Source: Burkholderia sp. Leaf177
GTDB lineage: Bacteria; Pseudomonadota; Gammaproteobacteria; Burkholderiales; Burkholderiaceae
Assembly: GCF_001424345.1 (NCBI RefSeq)
Contig: NZ_LMPF01000012.1
Span: forward strand, 427,769 to 491,768
Reading direction: 5' to 3'
DNA length: 64,000 bases
Within the stretch, counting starts at the first letter, position 1. Each line of letters starts with the position of its first letter. The notes beneath the pieces were generated by a model that saw nothing but the letters and a program-made list of their open reading frames with translations, had not been told where the DNA came from and did no database searches. The position numbers and the translations under genes were made by a program. This document shows positions 53,236-61,932 of the stretch, in pieces.

Positions 53236-54522
53236 ATGACAAACCAGAACAGTCGCGGCGCTAGCACTCCCGATGTCCTCGTGATCGGTGCGGGAGTCGT
53301 CGGGCTCGCTTGCGCATGGTCTGCGCTAAAGGAAGGGCTGACCGTTACGATCATCGACAAGGATTTCGACGGGGACCGGGCATCGCATGGCAATGCCGGA
53401 GGGATCGCGGTTACTGAATGCACCCCTATTTCAGTGCCCGGGCTTCTGTTTAAAGCAGCGAAATGGATGATCGATCCTTTAGGGCCGTTGTCCATCGACT
53501 GGAAGCATGTGCCGAGCGCGCTTCCATGGTTCATCGAATTTATGAGAACGACTAATCCTGTCAGGTTCAAGGAGATATCGCTAGCGTTGGCGGCGCTCAA
53601 CAATCGCGTTTATGGCGATCTGATTCCGCTATTCGAAGACGTTGGTGCAATCAGCACGTTTTATCGACGTGGCGCGCTGACGCTGTACGAAACGGAGAAA
53701 GCATTCAAGGCAGATGCAAACGAATGGAAGCTCAAGCGGGAACTCGGCGTGCGCTGGCACGCGCTGAATGACCAGGAGATTCGAGAACTCGAACCCGCGC
53801 TTGCGCCGGTATTCAAGCGCGGCGTGTTCCTTGAAGACTGGTCGCATATTGGAGACCCCAAACAGCTGGTCTCACAGATCAGGGCGCGCGTGCAGGCGCT
53901 TGGGGCATGCTTCGTCGAAGGTGTCGTGACAAGGCTTGACGCGAACAACGCGAGCGAACCATCGGCGGTTCTCGATGCAGGCACGTCGATCGCCGCGCGG
54001 CAGATCGTGGTCGCGGCGGGAGCTTGGTCGGCTTCATTGGCCGCGTCCATCGGCGATAACGTGTTGCTCGATAGTGAACGTGGATACAACACGACGTTGC
54101 CGCAGCCGGGCATTACGTTGTCGCGCGAGGTCATTTTTGCGGAACGCAAGTTCGTGGCAACACCGCTTGATATTGGCATTCGGATTGGCGGCGCCGCGGA
54201 ATTCGCTGGATTAAAAGCGCCGCCCAATTACAGGCGCTGCGAGGCATTGCTTGCGCTTGGAAAACGTTTCCTGCCCGGAATCCAGGATCACGGCGCAGTT
54301 CAATGGATGGGACATCGGCCCGCAACGCCGGACTCGCTTCCCGTTATTGGAAAATCGCCTTCCGTTGCATCGATCATCTATGCGTTCGGTCACGTTCATC
54401 TCGGTCTGACGCAGTCCGCAACCACGGGCGCGCTCGTAGCGGATTTGTTGGTCGACAGAATACCCGGGACTCCGATGGATGCGTATTCCATCGAACGATT
54501 CCGCAAAAAGCGAAGCGCATAG
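53236..54522 (+). CDS. D-hydroxyproline dehydrogenase-like FAD oxidoreductase (DadA family)
   Basis: 428 residues from ATG 53236. FAD motif VLVIGAGVVGLACAWSALKE, then DRASHGNAGGIAVTECTPIS, and the C-terminal MGHRPATPDSLPVIG and FGHVHLGLTQSATTGALVAD are DadA-type. In hydroxyproline catabolism a DadA-like enzyme oxidises cis-4-hydroxy-D-proline to delta-1-pyrroline-4-hydroxy-2-carboxylate. The following genes, a DHDPS-like deaminase and a proline-racemase-family epimerase, are the steps on either side of this one, so this assignment is strong by context. First gene of the rightward operon. Confidence 0.85.
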   Translation: MTNQNSRGASTPDVLVIGAGVVGLACAWSALKEGLTVTIIDKDFDGDRASHGNAGGIAVTECTPISVPGLLFKAAKWMIDPLGPLSIDWKHVPSALPWFIEFMRTTNPVRFKEISLALAALNNRVYGDLIPLFEDVGAISTFYRRGALTLYETEKAFKADANEWKLKRELGVRWHALNDQEIRELEPALAPVFKRGVFLEDWSHIGDPKQLVSQIRARVQALGACFVEGVVTRLDANNASEPSAVLDAGTSIAARQIVVAAGAWSASLAASIGDNVLLDSERGYNTTLPQPGITLSREVIFAERKFVATPLDIGIRIGGAAEFAGLKAPPNYRRCEALLALGKRFLPGIQDHGAVQWMGHRPATPDSLPVIGKSPSVASIIYAFGHVHLGLTQSATTGALVADLLVDRIPGTPMDAYSIERFRKKRSA

Positions 54523-54585
54523 AACATCTGCTTTTTTGCCGCACAGTCCGCTCAAGATCTTTATAACCACGCCTGGAGGTTCGAT

Positions 54586-55485
54586 ATGAAAGTTGATTGG
54601 AAAGGTGTTTTCCCCGCAGTGACGACGAAGTTGAAAGAAGACGGTTCGCTCGACCACGAGGCCATCAAGGCAGGTCTGGATCGGCTTATCGACAACGGCG
54701 TTGGTGGTGTTGTGATGATGGGCATGGTTGGCGAAAACGCACAGCTCACACCTGAGGAGAAGCGTACGGTCCTCAGAATTGCGGTTGAAGCTGTTAAAGG
54801 ACGCGTGCCGGTGGTATCGGGTCTGGCTGAAACAAATACAGACAGTGCAATCCAGTTCGCTAAGGATGCCGAATCGATTGGCGTGCAAGGTCTGATGGTT
54901 TTCCCGGGTCTTACCTATCGATCCGATGATCGCGAAACCGTCGAGTTCTATCGGACCGTGGCACGCTCGACCCAGCTTGCCATCATGATCTACAACAATC
55001 CTCGCGGCTACGGCGTCGACATGCGCCCCGATCTGCTGGAGCAGTTGAAAGACGAAGGCAACATCGTTGCCGTCAAGGAAGAATCCTACGACACAACGCG
55101 CGTAACCGATCTCTACAACCAGTTTGGCGATCGCTTTGCCGTGTTTTGCGGGGTCGACGATCTGGTACTGGAGTCGGCCGCATTGGGCGTGACAGGTTGG
55201 GTATCGGGTATGGCGAATGCCGTGCCGAAGGAATCAGTGGAGTTGCTGAACCTGGCGGTGAAGGGCGATTTCGAAAAAGCGCGCAAGTTGTATCGCGTGT
55301 TGACGCCTTTGTTTCATCTCGATGTTCACGTCAAGCTCGTTCAGTACATCAAGCTTGCTGAAAACATGACGTCCGGATATGCGGAAAACGTCAAGGCGCC
55401 ACGCCTCAAACTCGAAGGTGAGGAGCGTCAAAGAGTGATCGCCATCGTGGAAAAGACCATGAAGGACCTGAAAGCGTTATCGTAA
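54586..55485 (+). CDS. DHDPS-family enzyme, probable pyrroline-4-hydroxy-2-carboxylate deaminase
   Basis: 299 residues from ATG 54586, with CTGGAGG upstream. DHDPS/NAL family motifs are present: GVGGVVMMGMVGENAQLTPEE, split as GVGGVVMMGMVGE and NAQLTPEEK, plus IMIYNNPRGYGVDM (catalytic Tyr) and IVAVKEESYDTTRV (Schiff-base Lys). In the hydroxyproline pathway such a protein deaminates delta-1-pyrroline-4-hydroxy-2-carboxylate to 2-oxoglutarate semialdehyde. Its place between the dehydrogenase and epimerase genes supports this. The 2-oxoglutarate semialdehyde dehydrogenase needed next is not in this window. Confidence 0.85.
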   Translation: MKVDWKGVFPAVTTKLKEDGSLDHEAIKAGLDRLIDNGVGGVVMMGMVGENAQLTPEEKRTVLRIAVEAVKGRVPVVSGLAETNTDSAIQFAKDAESIGVQGLMVFPGLTYRSDDRETVEFYRTVARSTQLAIMIYNNPRGYGVDMRPDLLEQLKDEGNIVAVKEESYDTTRVTDLYNQFGDRFAVFCGVDDLVLESAALGVTGWVSGMANAVPKESVELLNLAVKGDFEKARKLYRVLTPLFHLDVHVKLVQYIKLAENMTSGYAENVKAPRLKLEGEERQRVIAIVEKTMKDLKALS

Positions 55486-55550
55486 GCATCTCTTGCTTGT
55501 ACCAAGCATCGACCATGCTTGTGAGCGCGTGAAAGATAGTGAGGTAATTC

Positions 55551-56549
55551 ATGAAAAGCACGTTTTTCTGCATCGATGGCCACACCTGCGGAAATCCAGT
55601 ACGCGTGGTGGCGGGCGGCGCACCGATGCTGCAGGGCGCGAACATGATCGAACGGCGCGCGTATTTCGAGCAGGAATTCGACTGGATCCGGACAGCTTTG
55701 ATGTTCGAGCCCCGTGGTCACGAAGTGATGTCCGGTTCGATTCTGTATCCTCCCACGCGCCCGGACTGCGACATTGCAATCCTGTTCATCGAGGTGAGTG
55801 GCTGCTTGCCGATGTGCGGCCACGGCACCATCGGCACGGTTACCACCGCGATAGAAAATGGCCTCGTGCGTCCTCGTGAGCCAGGCGTCGTTCGGCTCGA
55901 TACCCCTGCGGGTCTCGTGGTCGCGCGCTACACGCTGGACGGCGATCATGTGGCTTCCGTGCAGTTGACCAACGTCCCGTCGTTTCTCCACTCGAACGAC
56001 TTGAGCGTGGAGGTGGAAGAGCTTGGTGAGATTCATTTCGACGTCGCTTATGGTGGAAATTTCTACGCCATTGTCGAGCCCCAGAAGACCTTTGCCGGGC
56101 TGCATTCATTGCGGCCAAGCGACATACAACGCCTTAGTCCGGTTCTGCGCAAAAAGGCGAATGAAAAATATCGCTTCGTTCATCCGGAACAACCGGAGAT
56201 CCACGGATTAAGTCATGTGATGTGGTGCGGCGAGCCGACAATTCCAGGCGCAAGTGCGCGCAACGCTGTGTTCTACGGCGACAAAGCCATCGACCGGTCG
56301 CCTTGCGGCACTGGCACGTCCGCTCGAATGGCGCACCTCGTCGCGAAGGGCAGACTCGAGCTTGGAGAGACGTTCGTTCACGAGAGCATCATCGGCACGC
56401 TGTTCAATGGCATAGCCACGAAGGCCACGAAGGTCGGCGAGTACGACGCGATCATTCCGAGCGTTGAAGGCTGGGCTCGCGTGACCGGATTTAACACGAT
56501 CTTCGTGGACGACCGCGACCCGCTAGCAAAGGGCTTTTTGCTGAAATGA
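55551..56549 (+). CDS. 4-hydroxyproline 2-epimerase-like (proline racemase family, Cys/Cys)
   Basis: 332 residues from ATG 55551. Both catalytic cysteines are present: Cys89 in MCGHGTIGT and Cys252 in DRSPCGTGTSARM. The N-terminal FCIDGHTCGNPVRVV and MFEPRGHEVMSG are typical. Cys/Cys members are proline racemases or trans-4-hydroxy-L-proline/cis-4-hydroxy-D-proline epimerases; linkage to a D-hydroxyproline dehydrogenase and DHDPS-like deaminase favours the epimerase. It starts the 4-hydroxyproline pathway in the cytoplasm. Confidence 0.9.
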   Translation: MKSTFFCIDGHTCGNPVRVVAGGAPMLQGANMIERRAYFEQEFDWIRTALMFEPRGHEVMSGSILYPPTRPDCDIAILFIEVSGCLPMCGHGTIGTVTTAIENGLVRPREPGVVRLDTPAGLVVARYTLDGDHVASVQLTNVPSFLHSNDLSVEVEELGEIHFDVAYGGNFYAIVEPQKTFAGLHSLRPSDIQRLSPVLRKKANEKYRFVHPEQPEIHGLSHVMWCGEPTIPGASARNAVFYGDKAIDRSPCGTGTSARMAHLVAKGRLELGETFVHESIIGTLFNGIATKATKVGEYDAIIPSVEGWARVTGFNTIFVDDRDPLAKGFLLK

Positions 56550-56604
56550 TATTCGGGCCGCCGTGCTTGCAAGCGTCGAGCGGCCCGTTCGTTTTGAGGT
56601 AGAA

Positions 56605-57843
56605 ATGATCATTCTGAATAACGCGCGGATACTCGACGCGGATCACGAATCCGACAAGGGTCTTTATTCCATCGTCATAGAAGGAGACCGGATCGCGGAT
56701 GTGACGCGCGAACCGGTAGCGCAGGAGGGCGCCGACGTCATCGATGTAGGCGGCCGCACGGTCATGCCCGGTTTGATCGACTGTCATGCGCACGTTATTG
56801 CATCGGTGGCGCATCTCGGATCGAATAGCCGCCTGCCGAATACCTTTGCCGTATTGAAAGCGGTTCCTATCCTTGAGGGCATGCTCAATCGCGGATTCAC
56901 CACCGTTCGCGACGCGGGCGGCGCTGATTACGCACTCGCCAAGGCGATCGAAGAAGGCATCATCTCGGGACCTCGCTTGTTTATCGCGGGCAAGGCCTTG
57001 TCCCAGACTGGCGGACATGGCGACTTCCGCGAACGATTCGACAACTCCGATCCGGACCCGTGCGGCTGCAGCCGCAACCTCGGTGCGATTGGCCGGATCG
57101 TGGATGGCGTGGACGAAATGCGCAAGGCGGTTCGCGAGGAAATGCGCGCGGGCGCCAATCACGTGAAGATCATGGCTTCCGGCGGGGTGGCGTCGCCGAC
57201 CGATCCTATCGGCAATTTTCAGTTTTCCGTCGATGAAATCAAGGCCGCGGTCGAAGAGGCCCGTTCACATCAAACGTATGTGATGGCGCATGCCTACACC
57301 GGCGCCGCGATCAAGCGCGTGGTCGAGCTGGGCGTTCGCACCATCGAGCATGGCAATCTGATTGACGACGAAGCGGCCGCGGTCATGGCGAAACACGGCG
57401 CGTATGCAGTGCCAACGCTCGTGACTTACGACGCAATGGGAAAAGTCGGCGCGCGATCGGGCGTGTCGGAGAGTGCGCTGAAGAAAAATGAAGACGTCCG
57501 CACCCAAGGCTTGCAAGCGATCAGTACGCTCAAACGCCACGGCGTGAAAATGGGTTTAGGAACGGATCTGCTCGGCGATATGCATCAGTTTCAGAGCGAA
57601 GAGTTACTGATTCGATCGGCTATCGTCGGTGCATTCGAGACCATTTGCCAAGCTACGAAAATAGGCGCGGAAATTGTTGGAATGGAAGGCAAACTTGGAA
57701 TTGTCGCGAAGGGAGCGTTTGCGGATCTGCTCGTCGTCGACGGAAATCCACTCGACGACATCAGCGTGCTGGTGACGAATCAAGGCGAAGGCATTGCCGG
57801 CGTAATGAAAAACGGAACTTGGATACGCAGGGCTTTCGACTAA
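56605..57843 (+). CDS. COG1228 amidohydrolase (prolidase-like), copy 2
   Basis: 412 residues from ATG 56605, with GAGG upstream; an upstream in-frame start at 56563 is unsupported. Metal ligands H61/H63 in GLIDCHAHVIA, IKIMASGG-type Lys (VKIMASGGVASPTDP), AHAYT and TIEHGN histidines, and GLGTD aspartate are intact. It is closely similar to the amidohydrolase ending at 59963 and more distantly to the one ending at 51613. As the fourth gene of the hydroxyproline operon it likely releases hydroxyproline or proline from dipeptides. No signal peptide, so cytoplasmic. Confidence 0.9.
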   Translation: MIILNNARILDADHESDKGLYSIVIEGDRIADVTREPVAQEGADVIDVGGRTVMPGLIDCHAHVIASVAHLGSNSRLPNTFAVLKAVPILEGMLNRGFTTVRDAGGADYALAKAIEEGIISGPRLFIAGKALSQTGGHGDFRERFDNSDPDPCGCSRNLGAIGRIVDGVDEMRKAVREEMRAGANHVKIMASGGVASPTDPIGNFQFSVDEIKAAVEEARSHQTYVMAHAYTGAAIKRVVELGVRTIEHGNLIDDEAAAVMAKHGAYAVPTLVTYDAMGKVGARSGVSESALKKNEDVRTQGLQAISTLKRHGVKMGLGTDLLGDMHQFQSEELLIRSAIVGAFETICQATKIGAEIVGMEGKLGIVAKGAFADLLVVDGNPLDDISVLVTNQGEGIAGVMKNGTWIRRAFD

Positions 57844-57858
57844 TCGTGTAGATTGGAT

Positions 57859-57870
57859 TTTGGATCCGAT
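57859..57870. promoter_or_regulatory. candidate autoregulatory operator (TTTGGATCCGAT)
   Basis: Matches 10 of 12 positions of ATTGGATCCAAT. It lies 16 bp after the amidohydrolase stop and 51 bp before the GntR start, where it could let the regulator control its own gene. Confidence 0.45.
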
Positions 57871-57921
57871 AACCGATCCGTGGTACATTCAATCGTCCAC
57901 TTTTCAGTAAAACTGTCCTCG

Positions 57922-58662
57922 ATGACCACGGCGATTCTCAAGAAAAAACCTGCCAAACCAGCGAACGTGCCGGACGCGGAAGTCGTTGTGCGTGCATCGC
58001 GAAAAATCGTTCGTCCCACTGCCGTGGAACTCGTTACCGACGAGATTCGCCAAATGATTCTGAGCGGCCGGATCTCCCCGGGCAGCGTTCTGCGCCAGGA
58101 GGTTCTGGCGGAGGAGCTGGGTGTAAGCCGTGTGCCCGTGCGCGAGGCGATCACACGGCTTCACTCGGAAGGTTTGTTGAACGTGGTGCCGCACAAAGGC
58201 GCTTACGTCCAGGAACTGTCGGTCGACGAGGTGCGCGAAACCTTCGACATCCGGCTGCGACTCGAGCCATGGGTTTTTTCCGAGGCCATCCCTCGCATAA
58301 CTGATTCCGAAATTGACCGGGCCGAACGCATCGTCAAGGACATGGACAAGGCAACGGGCGGAGAGTGGGGCTCGTTGAACTGGAAACTTCATGAGACTCT
58401 TTATCGGCCGGCACGCTGCGAAATCACGCTTCAAATGCTCCGTGTTCTACACGACCGATGTGACCGTTATTTTCGCTTCCAGGTGGTCAAGGTGCCTATC
58501 CGCGAGCAGTCTCATACTGAGCATATGCAGATCATTGAAGCGTGCCGCAATGGAGACGTGAAGCTCGGTATCAAGCGGCTGGAAACGCACCTCAAGATTG
58601 CGAGTCAGCAGATCGTGGGTATTGTGGAAGGTGTGATGGCGAAGGCTGCGAATGCGCGCTGA
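57922..58662 (+). CDS. GntR/FCD regulator of the hydroxyproline cluster
   Basis: 246 residues from ATG 57922. The winged helix (~30-95) contains LRQEVLAEELGVSRVPVREA, followed by the FCD ligand domain with conserved Asp/His residues in FDIRLRLEPW, LHETLY, SHTEHMQII and LETHLKIA. A basic Lys/Pro-rich N-terminal tail (AILKKKPAKPA) precedes the DNA-binding part. It is the last gene of the rightward operon, and the three TGGATCC palindromes in the cluster are its likely targets. Similar regulators repress hydroxyproline genes until an imino acid or keto acid binds. Confidence 0.9.
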   Translation: MTTAILKKKPAKPANVPDAEVVVRASRKIVRPTAVELVTDEIRQMILSGRISPGSVLRQEVLAEELGVSRVPVREAITRLHSEGLLNVVPHKGAYVQELSVDEVRETFDIRLRLEPWVFSEAIPRITDSEIDRAERIVKDMDKATGGEWGSLNWKLHETLYRPARCEITLQMLRVLHDRCDRYFRFQVVKVPIREQSHTEHMQIIEACRNGDVKLGIKRLETHLKIASQQIVGIVEGVMAKAANAR

Positions 58663-58724
58663 GGAACCAGGAGAAGCCGAACGTTATTCAGCTTGTCTCC
58701 TGCTTCGCGTTTTACGAACGTCTG

Positions 58725-59963
58725 TCAGGCGACCAGACGATTCTTGAAGAAACGACCTTGTTTCATGATGATATCGAGGTGACGGCCCTGATGACCCAGG
58801 ACCTCGATATCCTTCAACGGATTTCCGTCTACAACGAGCAAGTCCGCAATGGCCCCGGCTGTCACCACCCCGAGTTCATTGGTTTTGTTCAAGACATCCG
58901 CTGCAACCGATGTCGCCTGGCAGATCACCTCGTAGTTCGAAAACGCCCGGGTCCGCAGCATGAGTTCTTCGCTTTGACGTTGATGCATTGTTCCCAGGAG
59001 GTCGGATCCATAAGCCATCCTGACCTCATGCCGCTTGTAAATTTCCAGCGAATCCAGTCCTTTTTGCAGTACCGCGGCGTTTTTTACGAGTGAATCAGCA
59101 GGGAAGCCTGCTTCAGCGCCATCGGTGCGGCAAGCTTCGTACGTGATCAAGGTTGGCACCACGAACGCGCCTTGTTCGGCCATGATCCTGGCAGCTTCGT
59201 CGTCGACAAGATTGCCATGTTCGATCGTGCGAACACCGAACTCCACTGCGCGCTTGATCGCTTGCGCGGTGTAGGCATGAGCCATGACATAGGTCTGATG
59301 CTGGCGCGCTTCGGCAACGGCGGCCCGGATTTCGTCCTCGGAGAATTGAAGGTTGCCAATCGGGTCGCTGGGTGACGATACCCCTCCCGATGCCATGATC
59401 TTGATCTGGGTCGCGCCTTGACGCATCTCCTGCCGGATCGCCCGGCGAATGTCGTCGACACCATCGACTATGCGGCCGATCGCTCCATAGTATTGCGAGC
59501 AAGGACAGTTGTCGGGGCTATGGTCCAGCCTGACGCGAAAATCCGCATGACCACCCGTCTGGGAAATGGCTTTCCCCGATGTGAACAGGCGAGGGCCTTC
59601 AGCCAGCCCCGTTTCCACGGCTTGAGCAAGTGCGTAGTCGGCGCCTCCCGCGTCGCGAACACTGGTAAAGCCTCGCTCGAGCATACCCCGAAGGATGGGG
59701 ATGGCGCGGAACAATGCGAACGCGTTGGGCAGCTTAGCGTTGATTCCAAGGTTTGCCATGCTTGCCATTACGTGGACATGGCAGTCGATCAGACCCGGCA
59801 TCAAGGTCTTGCCGCTTATGTCGAGCACGTTCGTATCGGCCCGGACATTGATGTGAGGCGCAACTTCGCGGATGATGCCGTCCTCGATCAAAACGTCGTA
59901 CGGTTGTTCGTCTTCATTGTGATTGACATCGACAATGCGACCGCTTTTGAAAAGTGTGAGCAT
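58725..59963 (-). CDS. COG1228 amidohydrolase (prolidase-like), copy 3
   Basis: 412 residues from ATG 59963, with AGGA upstream. H62/H64 in GLIDCHVHVMA, IKIMASGGVSSPSDP, MAHAYT, TIEHGNLVDD and YGSDLLG preserve the binuclear metal site. The sequence is clearly the sister of copy 2 (same length, same GGADYALA and SQTGGHADFR-like segments), pointing to a recent duplication with inversion. It is transcribed towards the GntR gene, away from the AcnX pair. Expected role: hydrolysis of another (hydroxy)proline peptide or N-acyl imino acid. Confidence 0.9.
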   Translation of the reverse strand: MLTLFKSGRIVDVNHNEDEQPYDVLIEDGIIREVAPHINVRADTNVLDISGKTLMPGLIDCHVHVMASMANLGINAKLPNAFALFRAIPILRGMLERGFTSVRDAGGADYALAQAVETGLAEGPRLFTSGKAISQTGGHADFRVRLDHSPDNCPCSQYYGAIGRIVDGVDDIRRAIRQEMRQGATQIKIMASGGVSSPSDPIGNLQFSEDEIRAAVAEARQHQTYVMAHAYTAQAIKRAVEFGVRTIEHGNLVDDEAARIMAEQGAFVVPTLITYEACRTDGAEAGFPADSLVKNAAVLQKGLDSLEIYKRHEVRMAYGSDLLGTMHQRQSEELMLRTRAFSNYEVICQATSVAADVLNKTNELGVVTAGAIADLLVVDGNPLKDIEVLGHQGRHLDIIMKQGRFFKNRLVA

Positions 59964-60185
59964 GGTTTTCCTGGCAGCAGATATGGGCGACGTATGTTGG
60001 TCATTGGACGCTTAGCCAAGCGCACGAAGAATAAGCGCCGGTCTTGTGCGGACAACGTCGAACACCGCCTCAAATAAAGTTGAATTCGGATTTCATTGAC
60101 CTCAATATAAGACCTCTAAATATTGCGCTGCTAATTTTTTTCGTTGATGGTTATTCGGACCAGAGTGAGCCGTTGGAGACGTCAC

Positions 60186-61433
60186 ATGCTGCAGTTAAGT
60201 GAGCGCGATAGCGCGATGTTGAATGGTGAGTTGGGGAAGGGCGCAGCGCGTGCAATGCGTATCGTCAAGCGGACTGCCGAAGTCATGTTCGCGGATAGTT
60301 TGATCGACATCACGTCCGCCCACATCGACGGCTGTCTTTATCATGGGAAGGCAAGCCTGGATTTCGTGGAGTTTTTTGTCGATACCAATGCGAAGGTCGC
60401 GGTGCCCACGACCTTGAACGTAGGTTCACTCGATTTGATTCATCCCGAGCTTTACCACGGCGACAGTTCCATTCAACGCGATGCACAAAGGCTGATGGAT
60501 GCACATCTTCTTCTCGGATGCGAATCGACTTTCACATGCGCGCCTTATCAATTAAAGAACCGGCCTCGCAAAGGAGAACAAATCGCGTGGGCGGAATCCA
60601 ACGCGATCGTTTTCGCCAACTCCGTGTTGGGCGCCAGAACCAGCCGTTATGGAGACTTTCTGGACCTGGCGGCCGCCATAACAGGTCGCGCGCCATATGC
60701 CGGCTTGCACATCGAAGGAAATCGTGCCGGCCAGATTGTTTTCGAACTGAGCGAGTTCAAGAGCGTGCCCTCGCGCGATATTTACTTTGCAGCACTCGGG
60801 CTATTCGTTGGAAAAATTGCAGGCGCATTTGTCCCGGTGATTGTCGGCTTGCCTGAGGACACGACCGAAGACGAACTCAAGGCGCTTGGTGCGGCGGCGG
60901 CATCGAGCGGTGCAGTAGCGCTCTTTCATGCGGTCGGTATTACGCCAGAAGCGCCAACGCTTGAGGCTGCATTGCAAAATCGCGAACCGCTAAAAAGGAT
61001 CGATGTTTCTTTTGCGGACCTCGATGAAATACGAAAGTCGCTAAACAATGGACACGAAGGTGATGAACTCGTGGCTGTCGCGCTTGGGACGCCTCATTTT
61101 TCGTTAAGCGAATTTAGGCAGCTAGCGCACCTGCTCGAACGCTACGAAGGGCGGCCAAAGACCGACTTCTATGTCAATACGAGCCGGTTCATTCTTTGGG
61201 AATTAAATGAGAACGGCTTGGCAAGCGAATTGGAAGAACGTGGCATCCAGATCGTGGTCGATACATGCACGTACATCACGCCCGTCATGAAAAAACTTTC
61301 GGGCCTTGTAATGACCAATTCCGGGAAATGGGCGTCATATGCTCCAGCCAATATCGGCGTTAGCGTTGCGTACGGAAGCATGAGCGAATGCGTGCAATCG
61401 GCGTTCGAAGGGAGGGTACGTTTTCATGGCTAA
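60186..61433 (+). CDS. aconitase X catalytic (large) subunit, probable cis-3-hydroxy-L-proline dehydratase
   Basis: 415 residues from ATG 60186, with GGAG upstream. DUF521/AcnX motifs are seen: SAHIDGCLYHGKASLDFVEF, split as SAHIDGCLYH and GKASLDFVEF, CESTFTCAPYQL, AGLHIEGNRAGQIVF and the C-terminal VDTCTYITPVMKKLSG with MTNSGKWASYAPAN. Bacterial AcnX with a separate small subunit has been shown to act as cis-3-hydroxy-L-proline dehydratase, forming delta-1-pyrroline-2-carboxylate; other AcnX are mevalonate-phosphate dehydratases. The neighbouring hydroxyproline genes favour the former. It overlaps the small-subunit gene by 8 bp. Confidence 0.9.
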   Translation: MLQLSERDSAMLNGELGKGAARAMRIVKRTAEVMFADSLIDITSAHIDGCLYHGKASLDFVEFFVDTNAKVAVPTTLNVGSLDLIHPELYHGDSSIQRDAQRLMDAHLLLGCESTFTCAPYQLKNRPRKGEQIAWAESNAIVFANSVLGARTSRYGDFLDLAAAITGRAPYAGLHIEGNRAGQIVFELSEFKSVPSRDIYFAALGLFVGKIAGAFVPVIVGLPEDTTEDELKALGAAAASSGAVALFHAVGITPEAPTLEAALQNREPLKRIDVSFADLDEIRKSLNNGHEGDELVAVALGTPHFSLSEFRQLAHLLERYEGRPKTDFYVNTSRFILWELNENGLASELEERGIQIVVDTCTYITPVMKKLSGLVMTNSGKWASYAPANIGVSVAYGSMSECVQSAFEGRVRFHG

Positions 61434-61908
61434 GGATCCGTCTTGTCTCGTTACGGATTGCACGCATGTGCCGGCAAGCCGATACCTTGAAGGAGACGCG
61501 CTGTGCGCCGGCGTCGCTCGTGCCGAGAAAATAGTGCTGGAGAAACCTTTGAGTTTTTGGGGTGGTTATGACTGCGACGCGGGCTTGATCATCGATAAAA
61601 CTCATCCGCAATATGGAGAAAGTCTTGCGGGAAAAATCATGATCATGGCGCATGCAAAAGGGTCGAGTTCCAGCAGCAGCGTACTTGCCGAAGCAATACG
61701 AAATGGCACGGGACCTGCGGGCATCGTGCTTAGGGATCGGGATTTGATCATTTCGATAGGCGCTATCGTAGCCGACGAACTTTATGGGGTTGTCGTACCC
61801 GTGGTTTGTCTTGCGTCTCAGGATTTCGAGGACCTGCTTGCGGGCGTTAAGGGTGGGCTGCGCATTGAAGCGGTCGAAGGTGTCGGTGGTGCGAAAGTTT
61901 TCTACTGA
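61426..61908 (+). CDS. aconitase X swivel (small) subunit
   Basis: 160 residues from ATG 61426, overlapping the large-subunit stop by 8 bp. LEKPLSFWGGYDCDAGLIID with THPQYGESLAGKIMIMAHAKGSSSSSSV, split as THPQYGESLAGKIM and IMAHAKGSSSSSS, and the C-terminal RIEAVEGVGGAKVFY are the DUF126/AcnX swivel-domain pattern; the Ser cluster belongs to the active site. It assembles with the large subunit to close the active site. Separate large and small genes define the bacterial two-subunit form. Confidence 0.9.
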   Translation: MAKDPSCLVTDCTHVPASRYLEGDALCAGVARAEKIVLEKPLSFWGGYDCDAGLIIDKTHPQYGESLAGKIMIMAHAKGSSSSSSVLAEAIRNGTGPAGIVLRDRDLIISIGAIVADELYGVVVPVVCLASQDFEDLLAGVKGGLRIEAVEGVGGAKVFY

Positions 61909-61932
61909 GCGATGGGCGCGCTTTGAATCAGA

